A stretch of 64,000 bases of DNA from NCBI RefSeq assembly GCF_000238315.3, contig NZ_CP011924.1, positions 1,342,501-1,406,500 on the forward strand. Reading direction: 5' to 3'. The notes below the pieces were generated by a model. That model saw only the letters and a list, made by a program, of their open reading frames with translations, did no database searches and had not been told where the DNA came from. Numbering within the stretch: position 1 is the stretch's first letter; every line of letters starts with the position of its first letter. The stretch comes from Pseudoalteromonas piscicida (GTDB lineage Bacteria > Pseudomonadota > Gammaproteobacteria > Enterobacterales > Alteromonadaceae). A program made the translations under genes and the position numbers. Positions 54,448 to 62,335 of the stretch are shown here, piece by piece.

Positions 54448-55707
54448 TGACACCCACTACTAATTTGCACCTTCCTAAGATTCCGCCTACGCTTTAATTC
54501 TGCACTCAAAGGATTGAGGAAACCAAACTATGGCAACTGCCCGTAAAAGACAAATCAGTTTAACCGACACCAAATACTACCACTGTATCTCCCGTTGCGT
54601 AAGGCGTGCGTTTCTGTGCGGTGAAGATAAATTTACTGGAAAATCATACGAGCACCGCCGTGATTGGGTTGAAGAAAAGCTCCTGATGTTAGGTTCCGTG
54701 TTTTGTATTGATGTCTGTGCTTATGCCGTAATGAGTAATCACACCCACATTGTTTTATATGTTGATGATAAAAAGGCTAAGCGCCTGTCGGATGAAGCGA
54801 TTGTGATACGATGGCACAAGCTGTTTAAAGGCAACTGGATAACCCATAAGCTCGTTGAGGGAGAACCGCTCAATGAATCTGAGCAATTGATACTCGATGA
54901 GCATGTCACCAAGTACAGAGAAAGACTAGCCGATATTAGCTGGTTTATGCGGGTACTTAACGAAGATATCGCCCGCCGAGCAAATAAAGAAGATAATTGC
55001 ACAGGTCGGTTTTGGGAAGGACGATTCAAATCCCAAGCACTACTGGATGAAGCTGCACTGGCTGCCTGCCTCGCTTACGTAGATCTAAACCCCATTAGAG
55101 CCCAAATTACCGCAACGCCTGAAACATCAGACCACACAAGCATCAAAAAACGCATTGACCATGCTAAGCTGGGCAAGCAACCAAAAAGCCTACTGCGCTT
55201 TGCTGGCAGCCCACGAAAACATATGCCAAAAGGACTGCCTTTTGAACTCAAATCCTATATTGAATTAGTTGAACTCACAGGCCAATGTATCCGCGCCGAC
55301 AAACGAGGCTATATCTTTGAGTCTCAACCCATTCTTACTCGACTCAATATAGAGCCTGAGAACTGGATAAAACTCACTACGCAGTTTTCTCGGGTATTCC
55401 ACGGTGCAGTTGGTCGAGAACGAACAATAACCGCCTACTGTGAAACACTGCAAAAACGACGACGGACGAATCTGACAAACTGCGAGCGCTTGTTGGCTTA
55501 GCAAAACTCACATTCTCAATTTTAGAATTTCTTACTTCCGTATTTACAGCGCTTTGTCGTGCGCGATAACCCAGTTTTAGTGTAGCGATACGCTTATCAG
55601 CCAAAGGTCACCCTATCTAAGAACGCTTTTTTGTCCATATTCTTTAAGTGTTTCCGCACATTTTAATCTCACTTTACCAGCTTAGATACAAATAACGGTG
55701 GGTGTCA
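54448..55707 (+). mobile_element. Y1-transposase (REP-associated) element with inverted GTGGGTGTCA ends
   Basis: The transposase gene is bracketed by TGACACCCAC (54448-54457) and its exact complement GTGGGTGTCA (55698-55707), each preceded by a related CAAAT-containing stretch. The right end is then repeated as a 110-bp tandem array. IS200/REP-associated transposases normally act on hairpin ends; exact boundaries are inferred from these motifs only. Confidence 0.6.
54530..55501 (+). CDS. Y1 HUH transposase (REP-associated tyrosine transposase type)
   Basis: A 323-residue single-strand nuclease of the IS200/RAYT superfamily. The HUH motif is in SNHTHIVLY near residue 67, and the RAYT-like FWEGRFKSQALLDEAALAACLAYVDLNPIRA segment near residue 162 is complete. 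A C-terminal extension of about 130 residues is typical of the longer marine RAYT-like proteins. The candidate catalytic Tyr lies in that long helix region; I did not assign it firmly. It is intact and next to a hairpin-bearing tandem array, which suggests activity on it. Confidence 0.88.
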   Translation: MATARKRQISLTDTKYYHCISRCVRRAFLCGEDKFTGKSYEHRRDWVEEKLLMLGSVFCIDVCAYAVMSNHTHIVLYVDDKKAKRLSDEAIVIRWHKLFKGNWITHKLVEGEPLNESEQLILDEHVTKYRERLADISWFMRVLNEDIARRANKEDNCTGRFWEGRFKSQALLDEAALAACLAYVDLNPIRAQITATPETSDHTSIKKRIDHAKLGKQPKSLLRFAGSPRKHMPKGLPFELKSYIELVELTGQCIRADKRGYIFESQPILTRLNIEPENWIKLTTQFSRVFHGAVGRERTITAYCETLQKRRRTNLTNCERLLA

Positions 55708-56940
55708 TCAATGATTCTGTCCCTATCTAAGAACGCTTTTTTGTCCATATTCTTTAAGTGTTTCCGCACATTTTAATCTCACTTTACCAGCTTAGATACA
55801 AATAACGGTGGGTGTCATCAATGATTCTGTCCCTATCTAAGAACGCTTTTTTGTCCATATTCTTTAAGTGTTTCCGCACATTTTAATCTCACTTTACCAG
55901 CTTAGATACAAATAACGGTGGGTGTCATCAATGATTCTGTCCCTATCTAAGAACGCTTTTTTGTCCATATTCTTTAAGTGTTTCCGCACATTTTAATCTC
56001 ACTTTACCAGCTTAGATACAAATAACGGTGGGTGTCATCAATGATTCTGTCCCTATCTAAGAACGCTTTTTTGTCCATATTCTTTAAGTGTTTCCGCACA
56101 TTTTAATCTCACTTTACCAGCTTAGATACAAATAACGGTGGGTGTCATCAATGATTCTGTCCCTATCTAAGAACGCTTTTTTGTCCATATTCTTTAAGTG
56201 TTTCCGCACATTTTAATCTCACTTTACCAGCTTAGATACAAATAACGGTGGGTGTCATCAATGATTCTGTCCCTATCTAAGAACGCTTTTTTGTCCATAT
56301 TCTTTAAGTGTTTCCGCACATTTTAATCTCACTTTACCAGCTTAGATACAAATAACGGTGGGTGTCATCAATGATTCTGTCCCTATCTAAGAACGCTTTT
56401 TTGTCCATATTCTTTAAGTGTTTCCGCACATTTTAATCTCACTTTACCAGCTTAGATACAAATAACGGTGGGTGTCATCAATGATTCTGTCCCTATCTAA
56501 GAACGCTTTTTTGTCCATATTCTTTAAGTGTTTCCGCACATTTTAATCTCACTTTACCAGCTTAGATACAAATAACGGTGGGTGTCATCAATGATTCTGT
56601 CCCTATCTAAGAACGCTTTTTTGTCCATATTCTTTAAGTGTTTCCGCACATTTTAATCTCACTTTACCAGCTTAGATACAAATAACGGTGGGTGTCATCA
56701 ATGATTCTGTCCCTATCTAAGAACGCTTTTTTGTCCATATTCTTTAAGTGTTTCCGCACATTTTAATCTCACTTTACCAGCTTAGATACAAATAACGGTG
56801 GGTGTCATCAATGATTTCAGCCAAAGGTCACCCTATCTAAGAACGCTTTTTTGTCCATATTCTTTAAGTGTTTCCGCACGTTTTAATCTCACTTTACCAG
56901 CTTAGATACAAATAACGGTGGGTGTCATCAATGATTTACT
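55597..56940. repeat. 110-bp tandem array, 12 units, right end of the Y1 element
   Basis: Units start (CCCTATCTAAG) at 55611 and then every 110 bases to 56711, with the last at 56831 after a 120-base step. Each has an 8-bp inverted repeat TATCTAAG...CTTAGATA spaced by about 60 bases and ends in GGTGGGTGTCATCAATGATT. The first and last units are both preceded by TCAGCCAAAGGTCA, whereas units 2-11 have ATTCTGT there. Units are identical except for one base in unit 12 (GCACG for GCACA). I see no coding frame running through. Confidence 0.97.
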
Positions 56941-57279
56941 ATCAATGATTTACTCTAAAGAAGTGGTGCTTACGCCTGTGAATACAAAACTGAGATTGGC
57001 AAGAGTACCCGCATGAGAAACGAATTAGAGTTGATGCATGGGATCAAGCATCGGGTGTGGCACAACCACCGACGGCGTTAGGATGGCAATGCGGCTAACG
57101 CTGCATTGAACCACGAACATAGACTGAAGACAGGTGCCACGACGAACTAAGTAAGGTCTGCTCTGTTACTAGAAATAGTAATAACCAACGAATATCAGCA
57201 AAATAACCGACGACATTACTTGCTTCATCCTATGTATTAACTCGCTCTAATTCGAGTTGAAATAGTTATGTCTTAAAAA
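56941..57279. ncRNA. Hairpin-rich non-coding region of unknown identity
   Basis: No gene is supported. Consecutive short stems are GATGC/GCATC (57033-57052), GGTG/CACC (57054-57070), GCGTTAG/CTAACGC (57075-57101) and TTACTA-GAAA-TAGTAA (57166-57181), the last capped by a GNRA tetraloop. This density suggests a structured RNA such as a group II intron fragment or a riboregulator. The identity and strand are not established. Confidence 0.3.
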
Positions 57280-57320
57280 GTTAGGCGGGATCAGTGCGTT
57301 TAACTTGACAGTGGGAGTCA

Positions 57321-57433
57321 TACCAACGCTTTGCTAAGGGGAAATTGACTGTTGGCTAAACTTGCGCGAAGCGCCAAGCCAACTGTTAATTGTCCCAGTG
57401 AGTTTACGAACGAACTTTAGCAACTTGTTAAGC
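57321..57433 (-). other. attC-like recombination site downstream of the hydrolase
   Basis: On the minus strand the site starts one base after the hydrolase stop with GCTTAAC (fits RYYYAAC), then a 3-base spacer and TTGCTAA, paired at the far end with TTAGCAA, a 3-base spacer and GTTGGTA (two mismatches to GTTRRRY). The centre pairs GGGACAATTAACAGTTGGCT imperfectly with AGCCAACAGTCAATTTCCC. The length of 113 bases is within the attC range. Confidence 0.55.
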
Positions 57434-57434
57434 C

Positions 57435-58301
57435 TCATTTGCCAACAAGTTCTTTGATGCTTTTTACTACCAGATCGCGGTCTGCGATATGCAGGTGGTG
57501 TTTTTCTGATTCCGAATAGATAACGCGGCTATTAGTGGATAGATTTTTGAAGTAGCCTTCTGCTCCAGCGTATAAGGAATCCATGGTATTTGCTATTTCA
57601 TCGGGAACAAAAGGCGGATCGTATCGTTTACCTGTTTGCTTTGAGCGTACAACTATTACTGGTTTGTTTCCGTAATTTGAGGCGTTAGCTAATATTTTAT
57701 AGCTTTTCATATGGTCTACATTTTCAGGCACTCTTTCAAACATTGGATCATGAACACTTTGCTCAAATTTATAAAAACGCTCTAAATTTTCATTATCTGT
57801 TTTAAAGTTTTTAGGCCATCTAGTACCCATTGTATAAAAATATCCAAGTGGTGGTGGATCAATAAGTACAGCTCCCATGACTTCTTGTGGATAAAGGTTG
57901 TTGTATGCTGCGACTATATAAGAAGCATATGAACTACCAGCAAAATAATACGGTGCTTTGATATTAGCATTTTGAAGCAAATTTCTGAGCCTACTTGCTA
58001 TATCATTAACAGTGAAAGGAATTACACCTTTTTCACTTTTACCCAATCCAGCTCTGTCATATAAACAAATACTAAAATCGTTTTTTAATCGTTTTATGTT
58101 TTCTAACCAAACACCATCTGAACCAGAACGCCCAAAACCCTGCTCAAGTATTAATTGTGGCTTGTCATTTTCGTAACACTCAAGATAAAGCTTAAATCCA
58201 CCAACATCATATAATCCTGATTTTGTTGGCTTCATTTCTAGCTCTGTAGCCAGCGCACCAAAACTAATAAAAATTGAACATAACAATATAATTGATTTCA
58301 T
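57435..58301 (-). CDS. Exported alpha/beta hydrolase, probable integron cassette gene
   Basis: A 288-residue alpha/beta-hydrolase-fold protein with a cleavable-looking signal peptide (about 1-18, ending ALA). Nucleophile Ser lies in FAGSSYASYIV near residue 118 (GSSYA rather than the usual GxSxG), and the likely catalytic His is in the EKHHLHIAD segment near residue 270. The substrate is unknown. The gene looks more AT-rich than its neighbours, stands alone, and is flanked by attC-like sites in the cassette arrangement. Confidence 0.8.
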   Translation of the reverse strand: MKSIILLCSIFISFGALATELEMKPTKSGLYDVGGFKLYLECYENDKPQLILEQGFGRSGSDGVWLENIKRLKNDFSICLYDRAGLGKSEKGVIPFTVNDIASRLRNLLQNANIKAPYYFAGSSYASYIVAAYNNLYPQEVMGAVLIDPPPLGYFYTMGTRWPKNFKTDNENLERFYKFEQSVHDPMFERVPENVDHMKSYKILANASNYGNKPVIVVRSKQTGKRYDPPFVPDEIANTMDSLYAGAEGYFKNLSTNSRVIYSESEKHHLHIADRDLVVKSIKELVGK

Positions 58302-58324
58302 TTAGACTCCATTCTCTCGATGAG

Positions 58325-58383
58325 GTTTAACATTTTAGTATTTATGCGACACGCAGTTTGTGTTGCATAATCGCTTGTTGGAC
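58325..58383 (-). other. attC-like site (59 bases) upstream of the hydrolase
   Basis: On the minus strand GTCCAAC (RYYYAAC) and GTTAAAC (GTTRRRY) bound exactly 59 bases. Inside, ATTATGC-AACAC pairs with GTGTCGCATAAAT with one extra-helical base. The spacers on the two sides are unequal (5 and 8 bases), which is less canonical. Confidence 0.5.
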
Positions 58384-58714
58384 TGAGCAGCTACCCGCTC
58401 GATGTGTCAGAGTTGGTGTTGTTTATGCTATAGCTTGCTTTTTAGAGGCTCTCACTTTCCTAGCTAGTGTAATCAGTTTAGCTAGTGTTATGTAAGCTTT
58501 CCCTGCATTGCTCAGCGCTTATTATGTATTCATTACACCTAAATTTTCCTTAATAAGCAATTATATTTTTTAGCGTACAGAGGCCGCTAGCCTGAGCAAT
58601 TAAGCAGGTTAACTAATTGATTTTAAGCAACTATCGAGCTGCTAACTCGTTCGCTCTACTTTGGTCGTTATTACATCTAACTTGAATACGTCAATTAGCC
58701 GCAAGATACCTGCC
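58384..58714. other. Intergenic/degenerate region
   Basis: About 330 bases with no supported gene; several short frames are interrupted by stops. It lies between the attC-like site and the IS91-type remnant and may be a decayed cassette or the end of that IS. Confidence 0.35.
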
Positions 58715-59023
58715 TTACAATGCTGACAAGGCCAATGCGGTATCAGTGTCACGGTTTCTGTGTTTGTCCTCTTTGTTCAGCATGTGCATGACGCCTGCGA
58801 CCTTATCAGAGCTAACTTTCACTTGCGACATGCATTGGCTAAAAAACCGTAATGTCGAATACGCATAAATCCTTTCGGTAATTAATACACGCTGCAAATG
58901 ACGCCGTATGAATTCGTCATTACTCAGTGTCATCACTTTATCGCAGTTATCATCTGCGTAATCTCGGTATGTGAAGCTCACCGGTTGGGTATTTGCTAAT
59001 ACTAAACGTGCTTTGTTATACAC
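58715..59023 (-). pseudogene. IS91-type transposase C-terminal fragment, frameshifted
   Basis: The reading frame from 59023 encodes YNKARLVLANTQPVSFTYRDY and DEFIRRHLQRVL, the conserved C-terminal part of Y2 HUH transposases of the IS91 family. After VLI the continuing IS91 sequence (LPKGFMRIRHYGFLANACRK then a stop) is in another frame, so one indel has broken the gene near 58880-58900. The N-terminal catalytic half is missing. The element is therefore a remnant. Confidence 0.75.
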
Positions 59024-59053
59024 GCAGCATTAGAAATGGCTGTCCTTCTTTCT

Positions 59054-59116
59054 ACTCCATTTGCCAGCATAGGTACAAATAATAGTGGGCAAATAATAGT
59101 GAGTGTCATCAATAAT
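59054..59116. repeat. Diverged copy of the Y1-element right end
   Basis: TTTGCCAGCATAGGTACAAAT followed by AATAGTGAGTGTCATCAATAATT parallels the array's TTTACCAGCTTAGATACAAAT and ACGGTGGGTGTCATCAATGATT, with an internal duplication of an AAATAATAGTG segment. It marks an old insertion of the same family 2.1 kb from the array. Confidence 0.6.
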
Positions 59117-59167
59117 TCGCTCAAAAAACAACCTCCGCTTTGGCAAGTTTACTGCATTTTTTTGCAT

Positions 59168-59584
59168 CTACCTCCTCCCTTTACCCATCCCCATTTGTGA
59201 TATCACTCGCTTGGCATTGTCGGCACACGCCATGTCACCCGGTTTGGCTTCTATATCATTAAGGATGGAGTTTAATTGTCGTTTGTTGTCTGCAAGCTTT
59301 TTCTCCATCAGTTCAATATCAACAAGTTTTTGACGTAAAGCATTAAGTAAATGATCATGTTTCCAGTCACTTAGATCACTCGGAAGTAACTTACTCAACT
59401 CATCTAAACTAAAGCCTGCCTTTTGACCATTTGAAATTAAATGCAATACAGTTTCAGCTTCAGGGGGATACGTCCTATAACCATTGGCAGCGCGCTTAAC
59501 TAATTTGAGTAGGCCAATATCCTCATAGAATCGAATTTTCGACGTCGCCAAGCCTGTTCTTTTTGATAATTCACCAATTTTCAT
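59168..59584 (-). CDS. MerR-family transcriptional regulator
   Basis: A 138-residue regulator with an N-terminal winged helix (MKIGELSKRTGLATSKIRFYEDIGLL and RAANGYRTYPP), a dimerisation coiled coil (about residues 80-115), and a short C-terminal tail with a single Cys in ADNAKR context (ACADN), so it is unlikely to be a metal sensor of the CueR kind. It diverges from the epimerase-like gene, whose promoter has the 19-base spacing expected for MerR activators. The inducer is unknown. Confidence 0.88.
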   Translation of the reverse strand: MKIGELSKRTGLATSKIRFYEDIGLLKLVKRAANGYRTYPPEAETVLHLISNGQKAGFSLDELSKLLPSDLSDWKHDHLLNALRQKLVDIELMEKKLADNKRQLNSILNDIEAKPGDMACADNAKRVISQMGMGKGRR

Positions 59585-59674
59585 AAACTCAAGTTCCTAC
59601 TGTACTCAGTCTGCTACCTTAAATGAAAAAGTCTGTGCTTATCCCAAACAATAGCAGATAACAGAAATTAAGTA

Positions 59675-59705
59675 TTGACCTTCAAGTTTACTTTAACCTT
59701 ATGCT
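59675..59705 (+). promoter_or_regulatory. MerR-type promoter of the epimerase-like gene
   Basis: TTGACC (-35, 59675-59680) and TATGCT (-10, 59700-59705) are separated by 19 bases that contain the dyad TTCAAGT-TT-ACTTTAA with one mismatch, the classical architecture for activation by a MerR-family protein encoded next door. Confidence 0.8.
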
Positions 59706-59739
59706 TGCATAAAACGGATACAAATTAAGGTAATTTTTT

Positions 59740-60660
59740 ATGCAAACAATACTTGGAGCAAACGGCCAAATTGGTAGTGAGCTCGCCCGAGCTTTAAAGA
59801 AAGACTTTACCGATAACATTCGTCTTGTCAGCCGCACACCAAAAAAGATAAACAACACGGACGAATTACTCAGCGCTAATCTACTTGACGGCAGTCAAAC
59901 GCAAAAAGCAGTAGCAGGCTCTGAAATTGTTTACTTAACCACAGGACTGCCGATTGACACAAACATGTGGGTTGAGCAATTTCCCATTATGATGCGAAAT
60001 GTCATCGATGCGTGTGCAAAACATAATGCCAAATTAGTGTATTTTGATAACACTTATATGTATCCGCAAAGCAATGAACGTCTCACAGAAGAAACACCTT
60101 TTTTGCCATATGGCGAAAAAGGCAAAGTTAGAGGACTAATAGCGAATATGCTGCTCGATGCGATGAGTACAAGCCAAGTCAATGCGATGATTTGCCGCGC
60201 GCCTGAGTTTTATGGACCGGGTAAAACGCAAAGTATCACCAATACAACGGTTCTTGATAAGCTGAGAGCAGGAGATGCTGCGAAAGTATTTATCAGCGAT
60301 AATACGTTACGTACCTTGATATACACGCCAGATGCTAGCAGAGCAATGGCGTTACTGGGCAATACCTCTGATGCGTATGGCCAGACATGGCATCTACCAT
60401 GTGATGACAATCGACTCACTTACAAGCAAATCGTTAACTTAGCGAGCGAAATACTCGGCATTCAAGGCAAGTATTCAATATTAAAGAAATGGCAGCTATC
60501 ACTGCTAAGCATTTTTAGCAAACCTATAAGAGAAACACGAGAACTGTTACCTCGATATGCAGTCGACAACATATTTGTATCAGATAAATTTAAACAGCGC
60601 TTTACGGAATTTGAAATTACCGCTTACCGAGATGGACTAACAACAACTCTCAAGGAATGA
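59740..60660 (+). CDS. NAD(P)-binding epimerase/dehydratase-like SDR protein
   Basis: A 306-residue atypical/extended SDR protein with an N-terminal GANGQIG nucleotide-binding motif (residues 6-12), a YFDNTYMYPQ segment near residue 101, and a C-terminal substrate domain. The classic YxxxK catalytic pair is not evident, so it may be an atypical (NmrA-like or quinone reductase) member. It is divergently transcribed from the MerR gene, which probably controls it in response to an electrophile or similar stress (inference). Confidence 0.82.
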   Translation: MQTILGANGQIGSELARALKKDFTDNIRLVSRTPKKINNTDELLSANLLDGSQTQKAVAGSEIVYLTTGLPIDTNMWVEQFPIMMRNVIDACAKHNAKLVYFDNTYMYPQSNERLTEETPFLPYGEKGKVRGLIANMLLDAMSTSQVNAMICRAPEFYGPGKTQSITNTTVLDKLRAGDAAKVFISDNTLRTLIYTPDASRAMALLGNTSDAYGQTWHLPCDDNRLTYKQIVNLASEILGIQGKYSILKKWQLSLLSIFSKPIRETRELLPRYAVDNIFVSDKFKQRFTEFEITAYRDGLTTTLKE

Positions 60661-60797
60661 CGACGTTATTTAATACCTAGATCATTAGGCGCTAAGTTAA
60701 GTGCTACAACTAACACACGCTTTGGCGAGGAACAAACACTTAAATTGCTAAACTTGGACTCTGTACGGGAAATTGCACCGCACAGAGTTGATGCTTT

Positions 60798-61106
60798 TTA
60801 TCTCATCCCTTTAAGAATTTCGACAATTTCAAGGGTATTTTCGAGTACCCTGATGACTCTACCTTCAACGCTTATCGTTACCAAATCCCGATCTCTGTCA
60901 CGATAAATGACTTTACCATGGTCGTAGATATCTGGATCTAAGCGTTCTCCAACTTGGAGTTTTTTTTGCCAACCTGGCGGAAGTGGCTTGCCCTGCTTCA
61001 ACTTTTTCTCAAGGCCCGGCGGTAACTTCTCCGGTTTAGCATTCGCCTGATTTAAACCTAAAGTCAGACTCAAGGTAAGTAGAGAAAGTACAATAACTTT
61101 AATCAT
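60798..61106 (-). CDS. Small secreted protein with PPG repeats
   Basis: A 102-residue exported protein: signal peptide of about 23 residues ending in NANA, then a repeated KLPPGLEKKLKQGKPLPPGWQKKL segment and a charged DPDIYDHGKVIYRDRDRDLVTISVEGRVIRVLENTLEIVEILKG domain. It resembles small periplasmic proteins of unknown function (sometimes RcnB-like), but I do not assign a family. A GAGAGG site fits the ATG at 61106; an in-frame start at 61151 has none. Confidence 0.72.
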   Translation of the reverse strand: MIKVIVLSLLTLSLTLGLNQANAKPEKLPPGLEKKLKQGKPLPPGWQKKLQVGERLDPDIYDHGKVIYRDRDRDLVTISVEGRVIRVLENTLEIVEILKGMR

Positions 61107-61219
61107 AACAACCTCTCTATTAGAGCGCGGCGTCATGCGTTTTGTGAACACAACGCCGTCTATAAAGTATTGTTAATAGTTTGAAATAAAGCTTATTGAC
61201 ATAAACTGAACAACAATCA

Positions 61220-62233
61220 CTAATATTTAGATTGATTTAGTTTTGTTAACGCTTTAACGGAGAAACGTTCAATGGCAAGCCCCAACTGGAGTCCAAACTT
61301 CTCAGCAACGCCTTTTTTAGCCTTATAAGCCACCTTATAGAGTTGGTGACTTTCATTTAATGACATGAGTAAATCGTCACTAGTAGATATTTCATCAACT
61401 AGTTTAAGTTCTAGCGCTTGTGTACCAAACCAATGTTCTCCAGTGGCTACTTTCTCAATATCGAGTTCGACACGGTTATCAGAAACAAAGTGTTTGAACA
61501 GACCATGCGTTTCTTCGATCTCCTCTTTAAACTTTTCTCTGCCTTTATCCGTATTTTCACCAAACAGCGTGAGTGTACGCTTATACTCACCCGCGGTTAC
61601 CATTTCAAAATCAACGTTATTCTTTTTCAATAAACGATTAAAGTTGGGGATCTGCGCAATTACGCCGATTGAACCAATAATTGCAAATGGCGCTGCAATA
61701 ATTTTATCTGCAACACAAGCCATCATATATCCGCCACTTGCAGCAACCTTGTCCACACAGACGGTTAGAGGAATACCCGCTTGCTTGATGCGCGTAAGTT
61801 GCGATGCACCAAGTCCATAACCGTGAACAACCCCACCACCACTTTCTACAGACACAACAACCTGATCCTTTTCTTTATCTGCAATCGTTAAAATAGCGTT
61901 GATCTCTTCTCTTAAACCCGTGACTTCGTGCGCGTCCATACTTCCATTAAATTCCAGATAAAAAACGTTTTTCACTGCTTCTTTATCTTGATTTTTTTGC
62001 GCTTTTGATTGCGACTTATTTAGGGATTTTAGCGCCTTTTTATCAAGCGTTTGCTGTAAAAACTGTTGTTTAGATTGCGCCAGACTATCGCTTAAATCGG
62101 TAACTTCAATTTCACCCTTTTTCGATTTTGGTTTTGAGCTTGCTCCCACCATCAAAATAATGACTACTGCAATACCAAAGATAATGGTTACTGTCTTGGC
62201 TAGAAATAACCCATATTCAAACAAAAATGCCAA
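61220..62233 (-). CDS. sohB: Inner membrane serine peptidase SohB
   Basis: A signal-peptide-peptidase-A (S49) family membrane protease. The 337-residue product has an N-terminal transmembrane helix (about 8-30), a charged linker with a Lys-rich coiled region (about 50-90), and the S49 core with the catalytic Ser in VDKVAASGGYMMA near residue 165 and the catalytic Lys in TAGEYKRTLTLFG near residue 217. The length matches E. coli SohB. The upstream spacer includes the lipase terminator. Confidence 0.93.
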   Translation of the reverse strand: MAFLFEYGLFLAKTVTIIFGIAVVIILMVGASSKPKSKKGEIEVTDLSDSLAQSKQQFLQQTLDKKALKSLNKSQSKAQKNQDKEAVKNVFYLEFNGSMDAHEVTGLREEINAILTIADKEKDQVVVSVESGGGVVHGYGLGASQLTRIKQAGIPLTVCVDKVAASGGYMMACVADKIIAAPFAIIGSIGVIAQIPNFNRLLKKNNVDFEMVTAGEYKRTLTLFGENTDKGREKFKEEIEETHGLFKHFVSDNRVELDIEKVATGEHWFGTQALELKLVDEISTSDDLLMSLNESHQLYKVAYKAKKGVAEKFGLQLGLAIERFSVKALTKLNQSKY

Positions 62234-62290
62234 GTCGTTCTCCTCATTGAGCTCATAAAGGGGCCCATTTTTTCAATATAAAATGGACAC

Positions 62291-62317
62291 AAAAAAGGCC
62301 GCTAGCTGCGGCCTTTT
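62291..62317 (-). terminator. Lipase gene terminator
   Basis: AAAAGGCCGC pairs with GCGGCCTTTT, with a T run on the minus strand, about 20 bases after the lipase stop and before sohB. Confidence 0.85.
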
Positions 62318-62335
62318 ATAGTCTCGAAAAATGTC

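Noticed and set aside
55611..56940. The 110-bp array as a CRISPR array
   Set aside because: Units repeat in full with no unique spacers, and no cas genes are near.
57280..57286. GCCTAAC (minus strand) as a further attC start
   Set aside because: It would leave a cassette of only about 35 bases before the 57321 site, and no matching inner boxes are visible.
61365..61820. Plus-strand Ser-rich frame opposite sohB
   Set aside because: Antisense shadow of a conserved S49 peptidase; composition is an artefact of reverse complement.
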